From assembly GCA_038237745.1 (NCBI GenBank), contig JBBRYJ010000006.1:1-64000 (forward strand): 64,000 bases of DNA, read 5' to 3'. Source of the stretch: DASQEH01 sp038237745. GTDB taxonomy: Bacteria; Actinomycetota; Actinomycetes; Propionibacteriales; Nocardioidaceae. The position numbers were made by a program, and so were the translations under genes. Positions 36,730-45,370 of this stretch are shown one piece after another; position 1 is the stretch's first letter, and each line of letters opens with the position of its first letter. The notes beneath the pieces were generated by a model. It searched no databases, was not told the origin of the DNA, and saw only the letters and a list, made by a program, of their open reading frames with translations.

Positions 36730-36975
36730 GGTCGACCGGCGACTCCCACCGAACTCGCGGCGGTAGGACTGCTCCAGCCGGCTCGCGTGCGCGTCCGCCC
36801 AACGGACCGCGGCCAGTGCGCGATGCTGCTCCGACCGGGCGACGAGGCAGAACGGGAGCCTGCTTGGCGAACTCATCACGCGCCAGACCCCGGTGTGGCT
36901 TCCGACGGCTGCGCCCAGAACGACCACCTCCGCTCGGACTGACGACGGTCACGTTGATGATGCAGTCGATCCAGT

Positions 36976-38295
36976 TCACCAGGCGCGTCCCACCCCACGG
37001 GCGGGTAGGGACCGGCTCGCAGGTCGGATGACGTACACGACACCTCCGGTCGCACCCACCCAGGCATCCTCGAACTGGCCGCGGCGGTACACCCGGCGCA
37101 CACCCTTCGCCGACCCGGCGGCGGGGTCGTTGACGATGACGTCGCCCGTACCGGTGAAGCCCCTGATGACCACGAGATGGCCGGCTGTCGAGCCGACCGG
37201 TGCGCCGTCGAGGTCACCGGGTCCGAACGAGATCGACGCGACGAGCGGGATGCCGGCCTCCACGAAGAGCGCCGCCTGCCGCAGCGAAGCCAGCTTGGTG
37301 ACGAAGGCGTCGAGTCCGAAACGGGCCGCATAGGCGGTGTTGAAGGGCCAGTCCCCGGTGCCGTCATACCCCGACGCGAAGGTGGAGCGTGCGGCGTAGT
37401 CGACCCAGGGCTGGTGGTAGGCGTCCCTCACCCATGCGTACTGCTTCGGCGTCGGCCCGCGGTGCCAGTAGGCCAGCACCATCGCCGTCGAGGTGGGGCT
37501 GCACCACGCCTCGCCACCACCGTTCCAGCGCGCGTACTCACCGGCGTGGATCTGTTGGGAGTAGCGCGGCACCATGAGGTCCCGGCGCGGACTGTTGGGA
37601 GCCGCGCTCGTCGTCGCCGGGCCGCCTGGCCGGCGCGAAAACACCGCACCGATACTCGTGACGACGGGGGACTCGGTGCTGCCCGTACGGCGCATGAGCG
37701 TCACCCGTAGCTGCCACGACCGGTAGGAGTACCCGCCCGTGGTCAACTGCGTGTCGGTCGCCACCTTGCCGTAGTCGTCTGCCTGGGAGCCGAGCGACAT
37801 CCGGTGGAAGCCTTGGTCGTAGCTTGCCCAGCGCCCGAGACTGTCCCACGAGGAGCGCCGACCCAGTGCGGTCCGAGCAGGAGCTGTCGAGCCGCCCGGG
37901 ACGCGACCGCGCACCGACACCTCGATGAAGGTTCCTCGAGGTGTGGTGGCGTCGTAGGAGGCGATGAGCTCGGTCAGGTCGAATGTCTGGGCTGTCCACG
38001 GTGAGAACCACCTCCCGCGGTCGTACGGGACGGGGCGGGAGCGGCCGTATGGGTCACGGTAGGAGGTGGCGTCCGGGTGGCGAGCGATCACGAGACCGAG
38101 ACGCGTCCGAGTGTGCACGAACCTGCCCTGGCCGAACGACGGCACACCCCAGCTGGTGAATGCCGTGGTCGGATGCCCGACGGTCCTCGCCCGCACCGTC
38201 GCGGCCGTCGCGGGAGACGGTGAAGACACGCACGCCCACCCCGAGACGGACAATCCCGCCACGAGGACGGAGGTGATCATCCGGGGTACCGTCAT
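36976..38295 (-). CDS. secreted C39-like cysteine peptidase
   Basis: The 439-residue protein has a signal peptide (~1-32), an N-terminal ~200-residue beta domain, and a C-terminal peptidase C39-like domain with the nucleophile in GGGEAWCSPTS (Cys ~265), the catalytic His in AGHLVVIRGF (~373) and VNDP (Asp ~390). Such enzymes are exported and act on peptides or wall material. ATG 38295 is chosen because it opens the signal peptide; in-frame open sequence upstream is antisense to cysS. It is divergent from cysS. Confidence 0.85.
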   Translation of the reverse strand: MTVPRMITSVLVAGLSVSGWACVSSPSPATAATVRARTVGHPTTAFTSWGVPSFGQGRFVHTRTRLGLVIARHPDATSYRDPYGRSRPVPYDRGRWFSPWTAQTFDLTELIASYDATTPRGTFIEVSVRGRVPGGSTAPARTALGRRSSWDSLGRWASYDQGFHRMSLGSQADDYGKVATDTQLTTGGYSYRSWQLRVTLMRRTGSTESPVVTSIGAVFSRRPGGPATTSAAPNSPRRDLMVPRYSQQIHAGEYARWNGGGEAWCSPTSTAMVLAYWHRGPTPKQYAWVRDAYHQPWVDYAARSTFASGYDGTGDWPFNTAYAARFGLDAFVTKLASLRQAALFVEAGIPLVASISFGPGDLDGAPVGSTAGHLVVIRGFTGTGDVIVNDPAAGSAKGVRRVYRRGQFEDAWVGATGGVVYVIRPASRSLPARGVGRAW

Positions 38296-38364
38296 GTCAC
38301 GCACTGTATTGCGCCGAACGCTCCGAATGTGCTGATCGACAACCTGGGTGGATACCCTGACCCG

Positions 38365-39783
38365 GTGCCTCTCCGCCTCTATGACACCGCAAGCCGCGAG
38401 ATCCGCGCCTTCGTGCCGCTCGTGCCCGGCCATGTCGGGATCTACCACTGCGGCCTCACGGTGCAGGGGCCGCCGCACGTCGGACACATTCGCAAGGAGG
38501 TCGTCTTCGACGTGCTTCGTCGCTGGCTCGAGCACATCGGCTACGACGTCACGCTGGTCGCCAACCTCACCGACATCGACGACAAGGTCCTGGCCAAGGA
38601 GGCCGAGGACGGTCGTCCGTGGTGGGCGATCGCCTACGCGAACGAGCGTGCCCTGCACGACGCCTACCAGGTCCTTGGCTGCCTTCCTCCAACGTACGAG
38701 CCCAGGGCCACCGGGCACATCCCCGAGATGCTCGAGCTCATCGGCCGGCTGATGGTCGACGGGCACGCCTATGTCGCGCAGAACGGCTCCGGTGACGTCT
38801 ACTTCGACGTCCGGTCCTGGCCGTCGTACGGGGAGCTTTCCAACCAGCGGGTCGACGACATGGAGTCGGCGTCCGACGCCGACCCGCGCGGCAAGCGCGA
38901 CCCGCACGACTTCGCCCTCTGGAAGGGGTTCAAGAAGGAGCAGGAGCCTGCGACCGCGGCGTGGCCGGCTCCCTGGGGGCTCGGTCGTCCCGGGTGGCAC
39001 CTGGAGTGCTCGGCCATGGCCGGCAAGTACCTCGGTGACGACTTCGACATTCACGGGGGAGGCCTCGACCTCCGGTTTCCCCATCACGAGAACGAGCTCG
39101 CCCAGTCCCGCGCAGCAGGTCGAGGCTTTGCCCGGATCTGGATGCACAACGCGATGGTCAACCTGGCCGGCGAGAAGATGAGCAAGTCGGTGGGGAACTC
39201 GCTACTGGTCAGCGAGGTGGTCAAGCAGGTCCGGCCGATCGACCTCCGGTACTACCTCCTGGCGCCGCACTACCGGTCCGTCATCGAGTTCACCTTCGAG
39301 TCGCTCACAGAGGCGGCTACCGCCTTCCAGCGCATCGAGGGGTATGTCCGGCGTGCCAGTGAGGTCACGGGGGGCGTCGACGTGTCCGGCGGCATGCTCT
39401 GCGCAGAGTTCGCCGAGGCCATGGACGACGACCTCGCCGTCCCCGCAGCTCTGGCCGCGCTCCAGGGTGTGGTTCGGGAGGGTAACAGGCTGCTGGCTGA
39501 GGGGAACTCTGCCGCCCTGCGCGGCAACCTCGCCGCGGTGCGCAAAATGCTCGGCCTGCTCGGCTTGGACCCGCTTGCGGACACCTGGGCATCGAGTGGC
39601 AACGGGGGCTCAGCCACCCGCTCGGCTCTGGACACGCTGGTGAAGGGGTTGGCCGAGCAACGAGACGCTGCCAGAGCGCGGCGTGACTTCGAGACGGCTG
39701 ACGCCATCCGCGACCGGCTACGGACGGCGGGCATCGAGGTCGAGGACACGCCGCAAGGCCCCCGCTGGACGGTGAGCTCCTGA
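38365..39783 (+). CDS. cysS: cysteinyl-tRNA synthetase
   Basis: The 472-residue class I synthetase has the zinc Cys in YHCGLTVQGPPHVGH (~28, HIGH motif), the CSAMA region with LECSAM, HGGGLDLRFPHHENE, and the KMSKS loop GEKMSKSVGN (~270), then the anticodon-binding domain. GTG 38365 follows TACCCT (38353-38358) by 6 nt, arguing for a leaderless start there rather than GTG 38329. It overlaps rlmB by one base (TGATG). In Mycobacterium the same cysS-rlmB pair follows ispF. Confidence 0.96.
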   Translation: MPLRLYDTASREIRAFVPLVPGHVGIYHCGLTVQGPPHVGHIRKEVVFDVLRRWLEHIGYDVTLVANLTDIDDKVLAKEAEDGRPWWAIAYANERALHDAYQVLGCLPPTYEPRATGHIPEMLELIGRLMVDGHAYVAQNGSGDVYFDVRSWPSYGELSNQRVDDMESASDADPRGKRDPHDFALWKGFKKEQEPATAAWPAPWGLGRPGWHLECSAMAGKYLGDDFDIHGGGLDLRFPHHENELAQSRAAGRGFARIWMHNAMVNLAGEKMSKSVGNSLLVSEVVKQVRPIDLRYYLLAPHYRSVIEFTFESLTEAATAFQRIEGYVRRASEVTGGVDVSGGMLCAEFAEAMDDDLAVPAALAALQGVVREGNRLLAEGNSAALRGNLAAVRKMLGLLGLDPLADTWASSGNGGSATRSALDTLVKGLAEQRDAARARRDFETADAIRDRLRTAGIEVEDTPQGPRWTVSS

Positions 39784-40763
39784 TGGCCGGCAACAGCAAG
39801 CGACAGGGTGCCATCCGCAAGCGCCAGGGTGGCAATCCCACCGCCGGATCGGGCGGTCGCCGTCGCAAGGCGCTCGAGGGCAAGGGGCCGACCCCGAAGG
39901 CGTCGGAGCGCGACGGTCACAAGGCACGCCGCCAGCCAAAACCGGACGAGGGGCAGCGACGGCCTCGGTCGGGCCGCTCCCACTCGGCGGCAAGCGCATC
40001 GGAGTGGGTGGCCGGCCGCAACGCCGTGGTAGAAGCGCTCCAGGCGAGTATCCCCGTCACCACCCTGTACGTGGCCGACCAGGCTGAGCGGGACGACCGC
40101 CTGCGGGAAGCCTTCCGGATCGCGGCAGACCGCGGGATCTCGATGCTGGAGGTCAGCCGTTACGAGCTCGACAGGCTCACCGACCGCGCCGTCCACCAGG
40201 GACTCGCACTCAAGATCCCTGCCTACGAGTATGCCGACCCGCACGACCTCGTCGACCTGGCGACAGACAGCGGCCAGACACCGCTGCTCGTCGCCTTGGA
40301 CTCGGTCACCGATCCTCGCAACCTCGGGGCAGTCGTCAGGTCAGCAGCCGCGTTCAGCGTGCACGGGGTCGTCGTACCGGAGCGCCGGGCAGCCGGCATG
40401 ACCGCGAGCGCGTGGAAGACGTCCGCCGGTGCCGCTGCCCGGGTGCCTGTCGCTCGGGCGACCAACCTGACCCGCCAGCTCCGGAACTATCAAGATGGCG
40501 GTCTCGCCGTCGTGGGCCTGGACACGGGCGGCTCGGTCGACATCGGGGAGCTCGACTCCGCCACGGAGCCGATGGTGCTGGTCGTCGGAAGCGAGGACAA
40601 GGGGCTGTCCCGCCTCGTGCGCGACACGTGTGACGTCCTTGTGAGAATTCCGATGACCGCCTCGACGGAGTCGCTGAACGCCGGGGTCGCCGCGGGCATC
40701 GCACTCTACGAGATCGACCGGCAACGTTCGGCCGCGACTGTCGTGAGCTCACCGCAGAGATGA
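39783..40763 (+). CDS. rlmB: RlmB/TrmH-family 23S rRNA 2'-O-methyltransferase
   Basis: The 326-residue protein has a basic, low-complexity N-terminal ~75 residues (KRQGAIRKRQGG and similar), a substrate-binding domain (EWVAGRNAVVEAL) and a SpoU methyltransferase domain: LDSVTDPRNLGAVVRSA (~180), VLVVGSEDKGLSRLV and the knot motif IPMTASTESLNAGVAAGIALYE split near its end. It methylates a guanosine ribose in 23S rRNA. The start is coupled to cysS by TGATG. Confidence 0.94.
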   Translation: MAGNSKRQGAIRKRQGGNPTAGSGGRRRKALEGKGPTPKASERDGHKARRQPKPDEGQRRPRSGRSHSAASASEWVAGRNAVVEALQASIPVTTLYVADQAERDDRLREAFRIAADRGISMLEVSRYELDRLTDRAVHQGLALKIPAYEYADPHDLVDLATDSGQTPLLVALDSVTDPRNLGAVVRSAAAFSVHGVVVPERRAAGMTASAWKTSAGAAARVPVARATNLTRQLRNYQDGGLAVVGLDTGGSVDIGELDSATEPMVLVVGSEDKGLSRLVRDTCDVLVRIPMTASTESLNAGVAAGIALYEIDRQRSAATVVSSPQR

Positions 40764-40776
40764 CCAGGGAGTTCTG

Positions 40777-41931
40777 ATGACTGTCGACAGGCTGCTGCCA
40801 ACATCGGAGGCCGCCGACCTCATCGCGCTGGTTCGCGAGATCGTGGCGGACAAGCTGGCGCCCCGGGTCTCCCAGGACGAGGCGGATGCGAGGTTTCCCC
40901 GCGACGTCTTCGACCTGCTCGGCAGGACTGGCTTGCTGTCACTGCCCTTCGACGCGTCCGACGGAGGAGGCGGCCAGCCACATGAGGTCTACCTGCAGGT
41001 CCTGGAAGAGGTCGCCAGTGTCTGGATGAGCGTTGCCGTCGACATGTCCGTCCACACGCTCTCGTCCTCGGCGCTCGCGAAGTTCGGCTCCACCGCCCAG
41101 CGAGACCGGTGGTTGCCCGGCATGCTGAGCGGCGACCAGCTCGGCGCTTATGCCCTGTCAGAGCCGCAGGCCGGCTCAGACGTCTCCGCGATCTCGACCA
41201 AGGCGACTCGCGACGGCGACCACTACGTGGTCAACGGCACAAAGGCCTGGATCAGCCACGGCCCGCATGCTGACTTCTTCCTGTTGTTCGCGCGCACCTC
41301 GGCCGATCCGAAGGGTGGCTTGACCGCCTTTCACGTTCCTGCGGGCACCGAGGGATTGAGCTTCGGCGCGCCGGAGCAGAAGATGGGGATGACGTCCTCG
41401 ACCACGACTCAGCTCAGCCTCGACGATGCGCGTCTCGACGGTGAGCTGCGTATCGGGGACGAGGGGCAGGGTATGTCGATCGCCTTGTCCGCCCTCGACA
41501 GCGGCAGGCTCGGGATCGCCGCCTGCGCCACCGGGTTGGCACAGGGAGCACTCGACCTGGCGACTCGCTACGCCACCGAGCGACACCAGTTCGGCCGCGC
41601 CATCGCCGAGTTCCAGGGGCTTCAGTTCATGCTCGCCGACATGGCCGCGGCAGTCGAGGCCGCGCGGGCGACGTACCTGCTCGCCGCCCGGCTCAAGGAC
41701 GCAGGTCGACCCTTCAGCCGGCAGGCTTCCATCGCGAAGCTGGTGGCGAGCGACTCGGCGATGAAGGTGACCACGGATGCCGTGCAGGTGCTCGGCGGCT
41801 ACGGATACACCCGCGAGTTTCCGGCGGAGCGGTACATGCGCGAGGCGAAGGTGACGCAGATCTTCGAGGGCACCAACCAGATCCAGCGGTTGGTCATCGC
41901 ACGGAGCCTGCTTCGAGAGGTTCGACCTTGA
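40777..41931 (+). CDS. acyl-CoA dehydrogenase
   Basis: The 384-residue flavoprotein has the acyl-CoA dehydrogenase layout: an N-terminal helical domain, FAD/substrate strand YALSEPQAGSDVSAI (~130), WISHG, and the C-terminal domain with RHQFGRAIAEFQGLQFMLAD and the catalytic Glu region VTQIFEGTNQIQRLVIAR (~370). The chain-length preference is unknown. A GGGAG SD precedes ATG 40777, 13 nt after rlmB. Its last 38 nt overlap the end of the convergent DUF4032 gene. Confidence 0.94.
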   Translation: MTVDRLLPTSEAADLIALVREIVADKLAPRVSQDEADARFPRDVFDLLGRTGLLSLPFDASDGGGGQPHEVYLQVLEEVASVWMSVAVDMSVHTLSSSALAKFGSTAQRDRWLPGMLSGDQLGAYALSEPQAGSDVSAISTKATRDGDHYVVNGTKAWISHGPHADFFLLFARTSADPKGGLTAFHVPAGTEGLSFGAPEQKMGMTSSTTTQLSLDDARLDGELRIGDEGQGMSIALSALDSGRLGIAACATGLAQGALDLATRYATERHQFGRAIAEFQGLQFMLADMAAAVEAARATYLLAARLKDAGRPFSRQASIAKLVASDSAMKVTTDAVQVLGGYGYTREFPAERYMREAKVTQIFEGTNQIQRLVIARSLLREVRP

Positions 41932-43102
41932 GCTCGCTCCGGAAGTAGTCCCGGGCGGCCTCGAACGTGTCGACCTCCTTTCCAGCCGTCTCGGACAGAT
42001 ACCACCGGTGCTCCAGGATCTCGTGGAAGATCTCGGCGGCTTCGACGGGTGAGCGCCTGTCGAGAGGGGCCATCCGGATGATCGGCTCGAAGATCTCAGT
42101 GAGCCACTTGTGCGCCACCATGGAGGGCTCCTCCTTCTGCTGCCCGTTGGCCGCGGAGTACGCGTCGAGGTCGTTGAGCAGTCGCCTGGACTGATTCTCC
42201 TCCACATCGAGACCGGTGAGTCCTTGGAGCCGCCGGTGATGGTGGCCTGCGTCGACGACCTTCGGCTGGATGCGGGCAGTCGCCCCGTCCCAGTCGGTCA
42301 CGATGTCGAGCTCGTCGATGTCGAAGCCGAGGTCGTTGAGCCGCTCGATGCGGAGCTGGATCCTCCACATCTCGTCGGTCGTGAAGTCCTCGACGCCGGT
42401 GAGCTCTGCCCATAGGCTCTCGTACCGCCCGGTCAGCCCTTCCACGATGACCAGGGGGTCGATGCCCTCGTCCATGAAACCGCCCGCTTGCAGGTCGAGC
42501 ATCTCGCCGTACAGGTTGGCACCGGCGATGTCGAGGTCGTACGAACGTTGGCCGTCACTCAGCTGGGGGTGGAGCTCGCCGGTCTCGGCGTCGACGAGGT
42601 ACGCGGCGAACTCACCGGCCGAGCGCCGGAACAGCGTGTTGGACAGCGAGCAGTCGCCCCAGAAGAAGCCGGCGAGGTGCAGTTTGGTGATCAGGACGAC
42701 GAGCGCGTCGACCAGTCGCGGCATCGTGTCGGCTCGTACGCCACGAGAGAACATCTCCCGATAGGGCATCGACGACACCAGGTGACGGGTGACCAGGCAA
42801 GGTTCGATCTCGGCTCCCGCCGACGTCTGGCGGCCGGTGACGACACCGACGGGTTCAACCGCGGGCACCTTGATCCGCCTCAGGTCGCGAAGGAGCCGGT
42901 ACTCGCCGAGTGCTATTGACTCCCGTGTCTCCTTGACGGCATAGATGTCGTCCTCGACCCGGACAAACCGGACGATATGGCGTGAGATTCCGCGAGGAAG
43001 AGGTACGAGCCATGGTCCGTCCCACTCGTCGAGGGGAAGATGCCACGGCAGCAGCGTGACGAGTGCCGGGTGCGGCATCGTCGCCATGATCCGCAGCGCC
43101 AT
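41894..43102 (-). CDS. DUF4032 kinase-like protein
   Basis: The 402-residue protein has an N-terminal lipopolysaccharide-kinase-like half (EDDIYAVKETRESIALGEYRL, LHLAGFFWGDCSLSNTLF, YLVDAETGEL) that places a likely ATP-binding Lys, a catalytic GDCSLSN and a metal Asp in the correct order, and a C-terminal DUF4032 domain (HKWLTEIFEPIIRMAP). Substrate unknown. ATG 43102 follows GGGAG; a CTCCCA/TGGGAG inverted repeat (43113-43126) overlaps that SD. Its 3' end overlaps the acyl-CoA dehydrogenase gene tail to tail. Confidence 0.88.
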   Translation of the reverse strand: MALRIMATMPHPALVTLLPWHLPLDEWDGPWLVPLPRGISRHIVRFVRVEDDIYAVKETRESIALGEYRLLRDLRRIKVPAVEPVGVVTGRQTSAGAEIEPCLVTRHLVSSMPYREMFSRGVRADTMPRLVDALVVLITKLHLAGFFWGDCSLSNTLFRRSAGEFAAYLVDAETGELHPQLSDGQRSYDLDIAGANLYGEMLDLQAGGFMDEGIDPLVIVEGLTGRYESLWAELTGVEDFTTDEMWRIQLRIERLNDLGFDIDELDIVTDWDGATARIQPKVVDAGHHHRRLQGLTGLDVEENQSRRLLNDLDAYSAANGQQKEEPSMVAHKWLTEIFEPIIRMAPLDRRSPVEAAEIFHEILEHRWYLSETAGKEVDTFEAARDYFRSELKVEPLEAGSVR

Positions 43103-43246
43103 AACGGCGATTCTCCCATGTGGGAGGTGCCCGCAGCGGCGACAGCCTGGATCGTCCCGAGGCGTCCGCCCCCTGCTGATATAGCACATGGCTCGCCCCA
43201 GCGCGCCTCTGCGCCGGAGCGAGCCACGTCTGGGCGACCCTTGTCG

Positions 43247-43441
43247 TTACTTCTTGAGCGCGTCCTTGGCGTCCGAGGCGGCATCCTTGACCTTGTCGCC
43301 CGCCTGCTTGGCCTTTGCTTCGCTCTGGTCGGCCCGGCCCTCGGCTTGCATGCTCTCGTCGTCGGTCGCCTTGCCGGTGGCCTCTTTGGCTTTGCCGGTG
43401 GCCTCTTCACCACTGTGCTTGATCTTGTCTCCGAGTCCCAT
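43247..43441 (-). CDS. CsbD-family stress protein
   Basis: The 64-residue, highly charged, Ala/Lys/Asp-rich protein (MGLGDKIKHSGEEATGKAKE, ending KDAASDAKDALKK) is a CsbD-type general stress protein, helical and hydrophilic with repeating TGKA units. CsbD proteins are often under general stress sigma factors; I do not see a clear promoter of that type. It is transcribed away from the c-di-AMP riboswitch region. Confidence 0.9.
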   Translation of the reverse strand: MGLGDKIKHSGEEATGKAKEATGKATDDESMQAEGRADQSEAKAKQAGDKVKDAASDAKDALKK

Positions 43442-43568
43442 GAAGTTCTCCTCGCTTATGTGCTGCTGCAGGACATACCCTGCCTACCACTCGGTACCCG
43501 CCTGGGTCAGCCGCAATCGCCACACGGCTCGGTCGATCGCCCGGTTGCCACAGCGCTTCCTTCACTCG

Positions 43569-43603
43569 CCGCAGTCCACGAGGGAAGCTCTCGTGGACTG
43601 CGG
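43569..43603. repeat. 14-bp perfect inverted repeat
   Basis: CCGCAGTCCACGAG (43569-43582) and CTCGTGGACTGCGG (43590-43603) flank a 7-nt loop. It lies in the divergent spacer between csbD and the riboswitch promoter, 45 nt before the -35. It may be a terminator left by a lost gene or a protein-binding palindrome. Confidence 0.85.
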
Positions 43604-43647
43604 GCGAAGTACATTCGGGACGTACCGGCAGTCTGCGGCGACCGGCC

Positions 43648-43677
43648 TTGCGTCTGGCCTCCATCCGCCTCTAGGGT
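43648..43677 (+). promoter_or_regulatory. promoter of the riboswitch-glycosidase transcript
   Basis: TTGCGT (43648-43653) and TAGGGT (43672-43677) are 18 nt apart, placing the start near 43684, about 30 nt ahead of the riboswitch P1 stem. Confidence 0.5.
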
Positions 43678-43711
43678 TGCGCCGTCCTCTTGCGGAGGAT
43701 ACCTCCGGGCT

Positions 43712-43870
43712 ATGCCTAGTCCTGCCCCCCGGAGGGCCGACCCCCGAACCAGGGCAGGAGCGGGAGACCCACCGATCGACGCGATGCTGAACCGCATCGC
43801 TTGGGGTGTAGCCGTCCACGGACGGCCGGGTACCTTCTCACCCGAACCCGACAGCTCATCTCGTAGGCGT
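43712..43870 (+). promoter_or_regulatory. cyclic-di-AMP riboswitch (ydaO/yuaA class)
   Basis: The conserved ydaO blocks occur in order: a P1 arm GCCTA (43714-43718) pairing with TAGGC (43864-43868), a stem CCTGCCC/GGGCAGG, GAGCGGGAGACCCA, TTGGGGTGTAGCC, and the most diagnostic 3' block GAACCCGACAGCT plus CTCGTAGGCGT. These match the published consensus I remember (AGCGGGGGACCCA, GGGGUGAAUC, CCGACAGCUAACCUCGUAGGCGU). In actinobacteria this class precedes secreted cell-wall enzymes and is switched off by c-di-AMP. The start codon lies 18 nt after it. Confidence 0.88.
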
Positions 43871-43887
43871 GGAGAGGGTCTACTCGC

Positions 43888-45237
43888 ATGTCCAAACTCC
43901 CCTTCGGACGGCTTCGAGCCGTCGCGGCTGCAGGTGTCGTGGTAGCGGGTTTCTCCGCGCTACCGGCGTCTGCCTCACTTCCGAACAGCGTCCTGACAAC
44001 CGGGAGCAGCCCGGCTTTCTCGTCCGCCTCGACCGCCCTGAACACCACGACCGGCGCCATCTCGAGCACTGCTGTCGTCCGCTCCGAGACGTTTGTCAAC
44101 TCCGTCGGAGTCGGCGTCCACCTCAAGCAACGCCATAGCTCCTACCTGAACTATGCCTCGGTGAAGAAGGCTCTGCTCAACCTCGGAATCCACCACATCC
44201 GCGACAACCTCAGCTGGGACGCTCGGAAGTACCTCGACCTGAACCGCGCCGGGATCAAGGTCTCGGCGACCGTCCCCCGTGGGGCGGATACGGATGCCGA
44301 GCTGACCAAGGTCATCGACAATGCCAAGCAATGGCGGCCGGCGTTGTCCAGCATCGGTGGACCCAACGAGTACGAGACGACGGTCACCGGCTGGGCGTCG
44401 AAGCTGGAGAGCTTCCAGAGTCGGCTGTTCAAGAGGGTCAACTCCGTCACCTCTTTGAAGAGCGTCCCGGTCCTGGGTCCGTCGCTTCGGACGGCGACTG
44501 ACGAGACCCTTCTGGGCAACATCAGCCAGTACCTCGACATGGGGGCCATCCATGCCTACCCGTATGGACAGACACCGGAAGCCGACGCGGCCGCCTATGT
44601 CAAGAACGCGCGCATCACGTCGGGGTCGAAACCGATCGTCGTGAGCGAGACCGGCATGTCGAACGCGAGCGACGCACTGCGCAGGCAGTACAACCTGCCG
44701 TACTCCGAGCGCGCCGCCGGGATCTACACCCCGCGGCTCGTGCTGGAGTACTTCCGGCTCGGGGTGAAGAAGACGTACCTGTACCAGCTTCTCAACGAGG
44801 ACAACGTCGGCAGCCTCGTTCCGCGCAACCGTTACTTCGGTCTCCTCAACAAGGACTTCTCACCCAAGCCTTCGTTCATCGAGATGCGTACCCTGCTCAA
44901 GGCTCTGGCCGACAACGGCAACGCGTTCACGACGCGAGGGCTGTCGTATTCGATCAGCTCGGGCAGCACCTTGCGCAAGATGCTCTTCGAGAAGAGCAAC
45001 GGCACCTACTACATCGCCGTGTGGAGACCAGTGTCAGTGTGGCAGTCGGGTGGAGCCACCGGCCATGACCTCTACCCGAGCTCGGTTCGGGCGACGCTCA
45101 ACCTGCCGTTCGCCGCATCGTCTGTCCAGGTGATCGACCTGCGGAAGGGTCTCACGCCGGTCAAGACCGTGCGAGGTGCCGCGCACGTGCAGCTCGACGT
45201 GCTCCCCTCGGTGCAGCTGGTCAAGGTCACCAGGTAG
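43888..45237 (+). CDS. secreted glycoside hydrolase-like protein under c-di-AMP riboswitch
   Basis: The 449-residue protein has a signal peptide (~1-30, AVAAAGVVVAGFSALPASA), a Ser/Thr-rich linker, and a TIM-barrel glycosidase domain with a probable acid/base in SIGGPNEYE (~150) and a probable nucleophile in IVVSETGMSN (~252), followed by a small C-terminal beta domain ending in VQLVKVTR. It resembles clan A (GH39/GH5-like) enzymes; the substrate is unknown. The riboswitch suggests a role in wall or osmotic homeostasis. A strong terminator follows. Confidence 0.8.
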   Translation: MSKLPFGRLRAVAAAGVVVAGFSALPASASLPNSVLTTGSSPAFSSASTALNTTTGAISSTAVVRSETFVNSVGVGVHLKQRHSSYLNYASVKKALLNLGIHHIRDNLSWDARKYLDLNRAGIKVSATVPRGADTDAELTKVIDNAKQWRPALSSIGGPNEYETTVTGWASKLESFQSRLFKRVNSVTSLKSVPVLGPSLRTATDETLLGNISQYLDMGAIHAYPYGQTPEADAAAYVKNARITSGSKPIVVSETGMSNASDALRRQYNLPYSERAAGIYTPRLVLEYFRLGVKKTYLYQLLNEDNVGSLVPRNRYFGLLNKDFSPKPSFIEMRTLLKALADNGNAFTTRGLSYSISSGSTLRKMLFEKSNGTYYIAVWRPVSVWQSGGATGHDLYPSSVRATLNLPFAASSVQVIDLRKGLTPVKTVRGAAHVQLDVLPSVQLVKVTR

Positions 45238-45246
45238 CGGCCAGGG

Positions 45247-45278
45247 CCCGGGCGGGTGGCGGGGGTCCCCCGCCCGGG
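45247..45278 (+). terminator. terminator of the glycosidase gene
   Basis: CCCGGGCGGG (45247-45256) and CCCGCCCGGG (45269-45278) form a 10-bp GC stem 9 nt after the stop codon. Confidence 0.85.
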
Positions 45279-45370
45279 TCGTCACCGGTAGCGTGCCGTG
45301 CAGCGGCGCCCGTCCTGTCGTCGCACGCAAGGAGGGCCGAGCCGGGTTGCCCCAGTCGGAAGGACCGTCG

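Noticed and set aside
35797..36927. Minus-strand frame opposite the molybdo-oxidoreductase
   Set aside because: Antisense shadow; the 246-nt gap 36730-36975 it enters shows no motif, SD or promoter.
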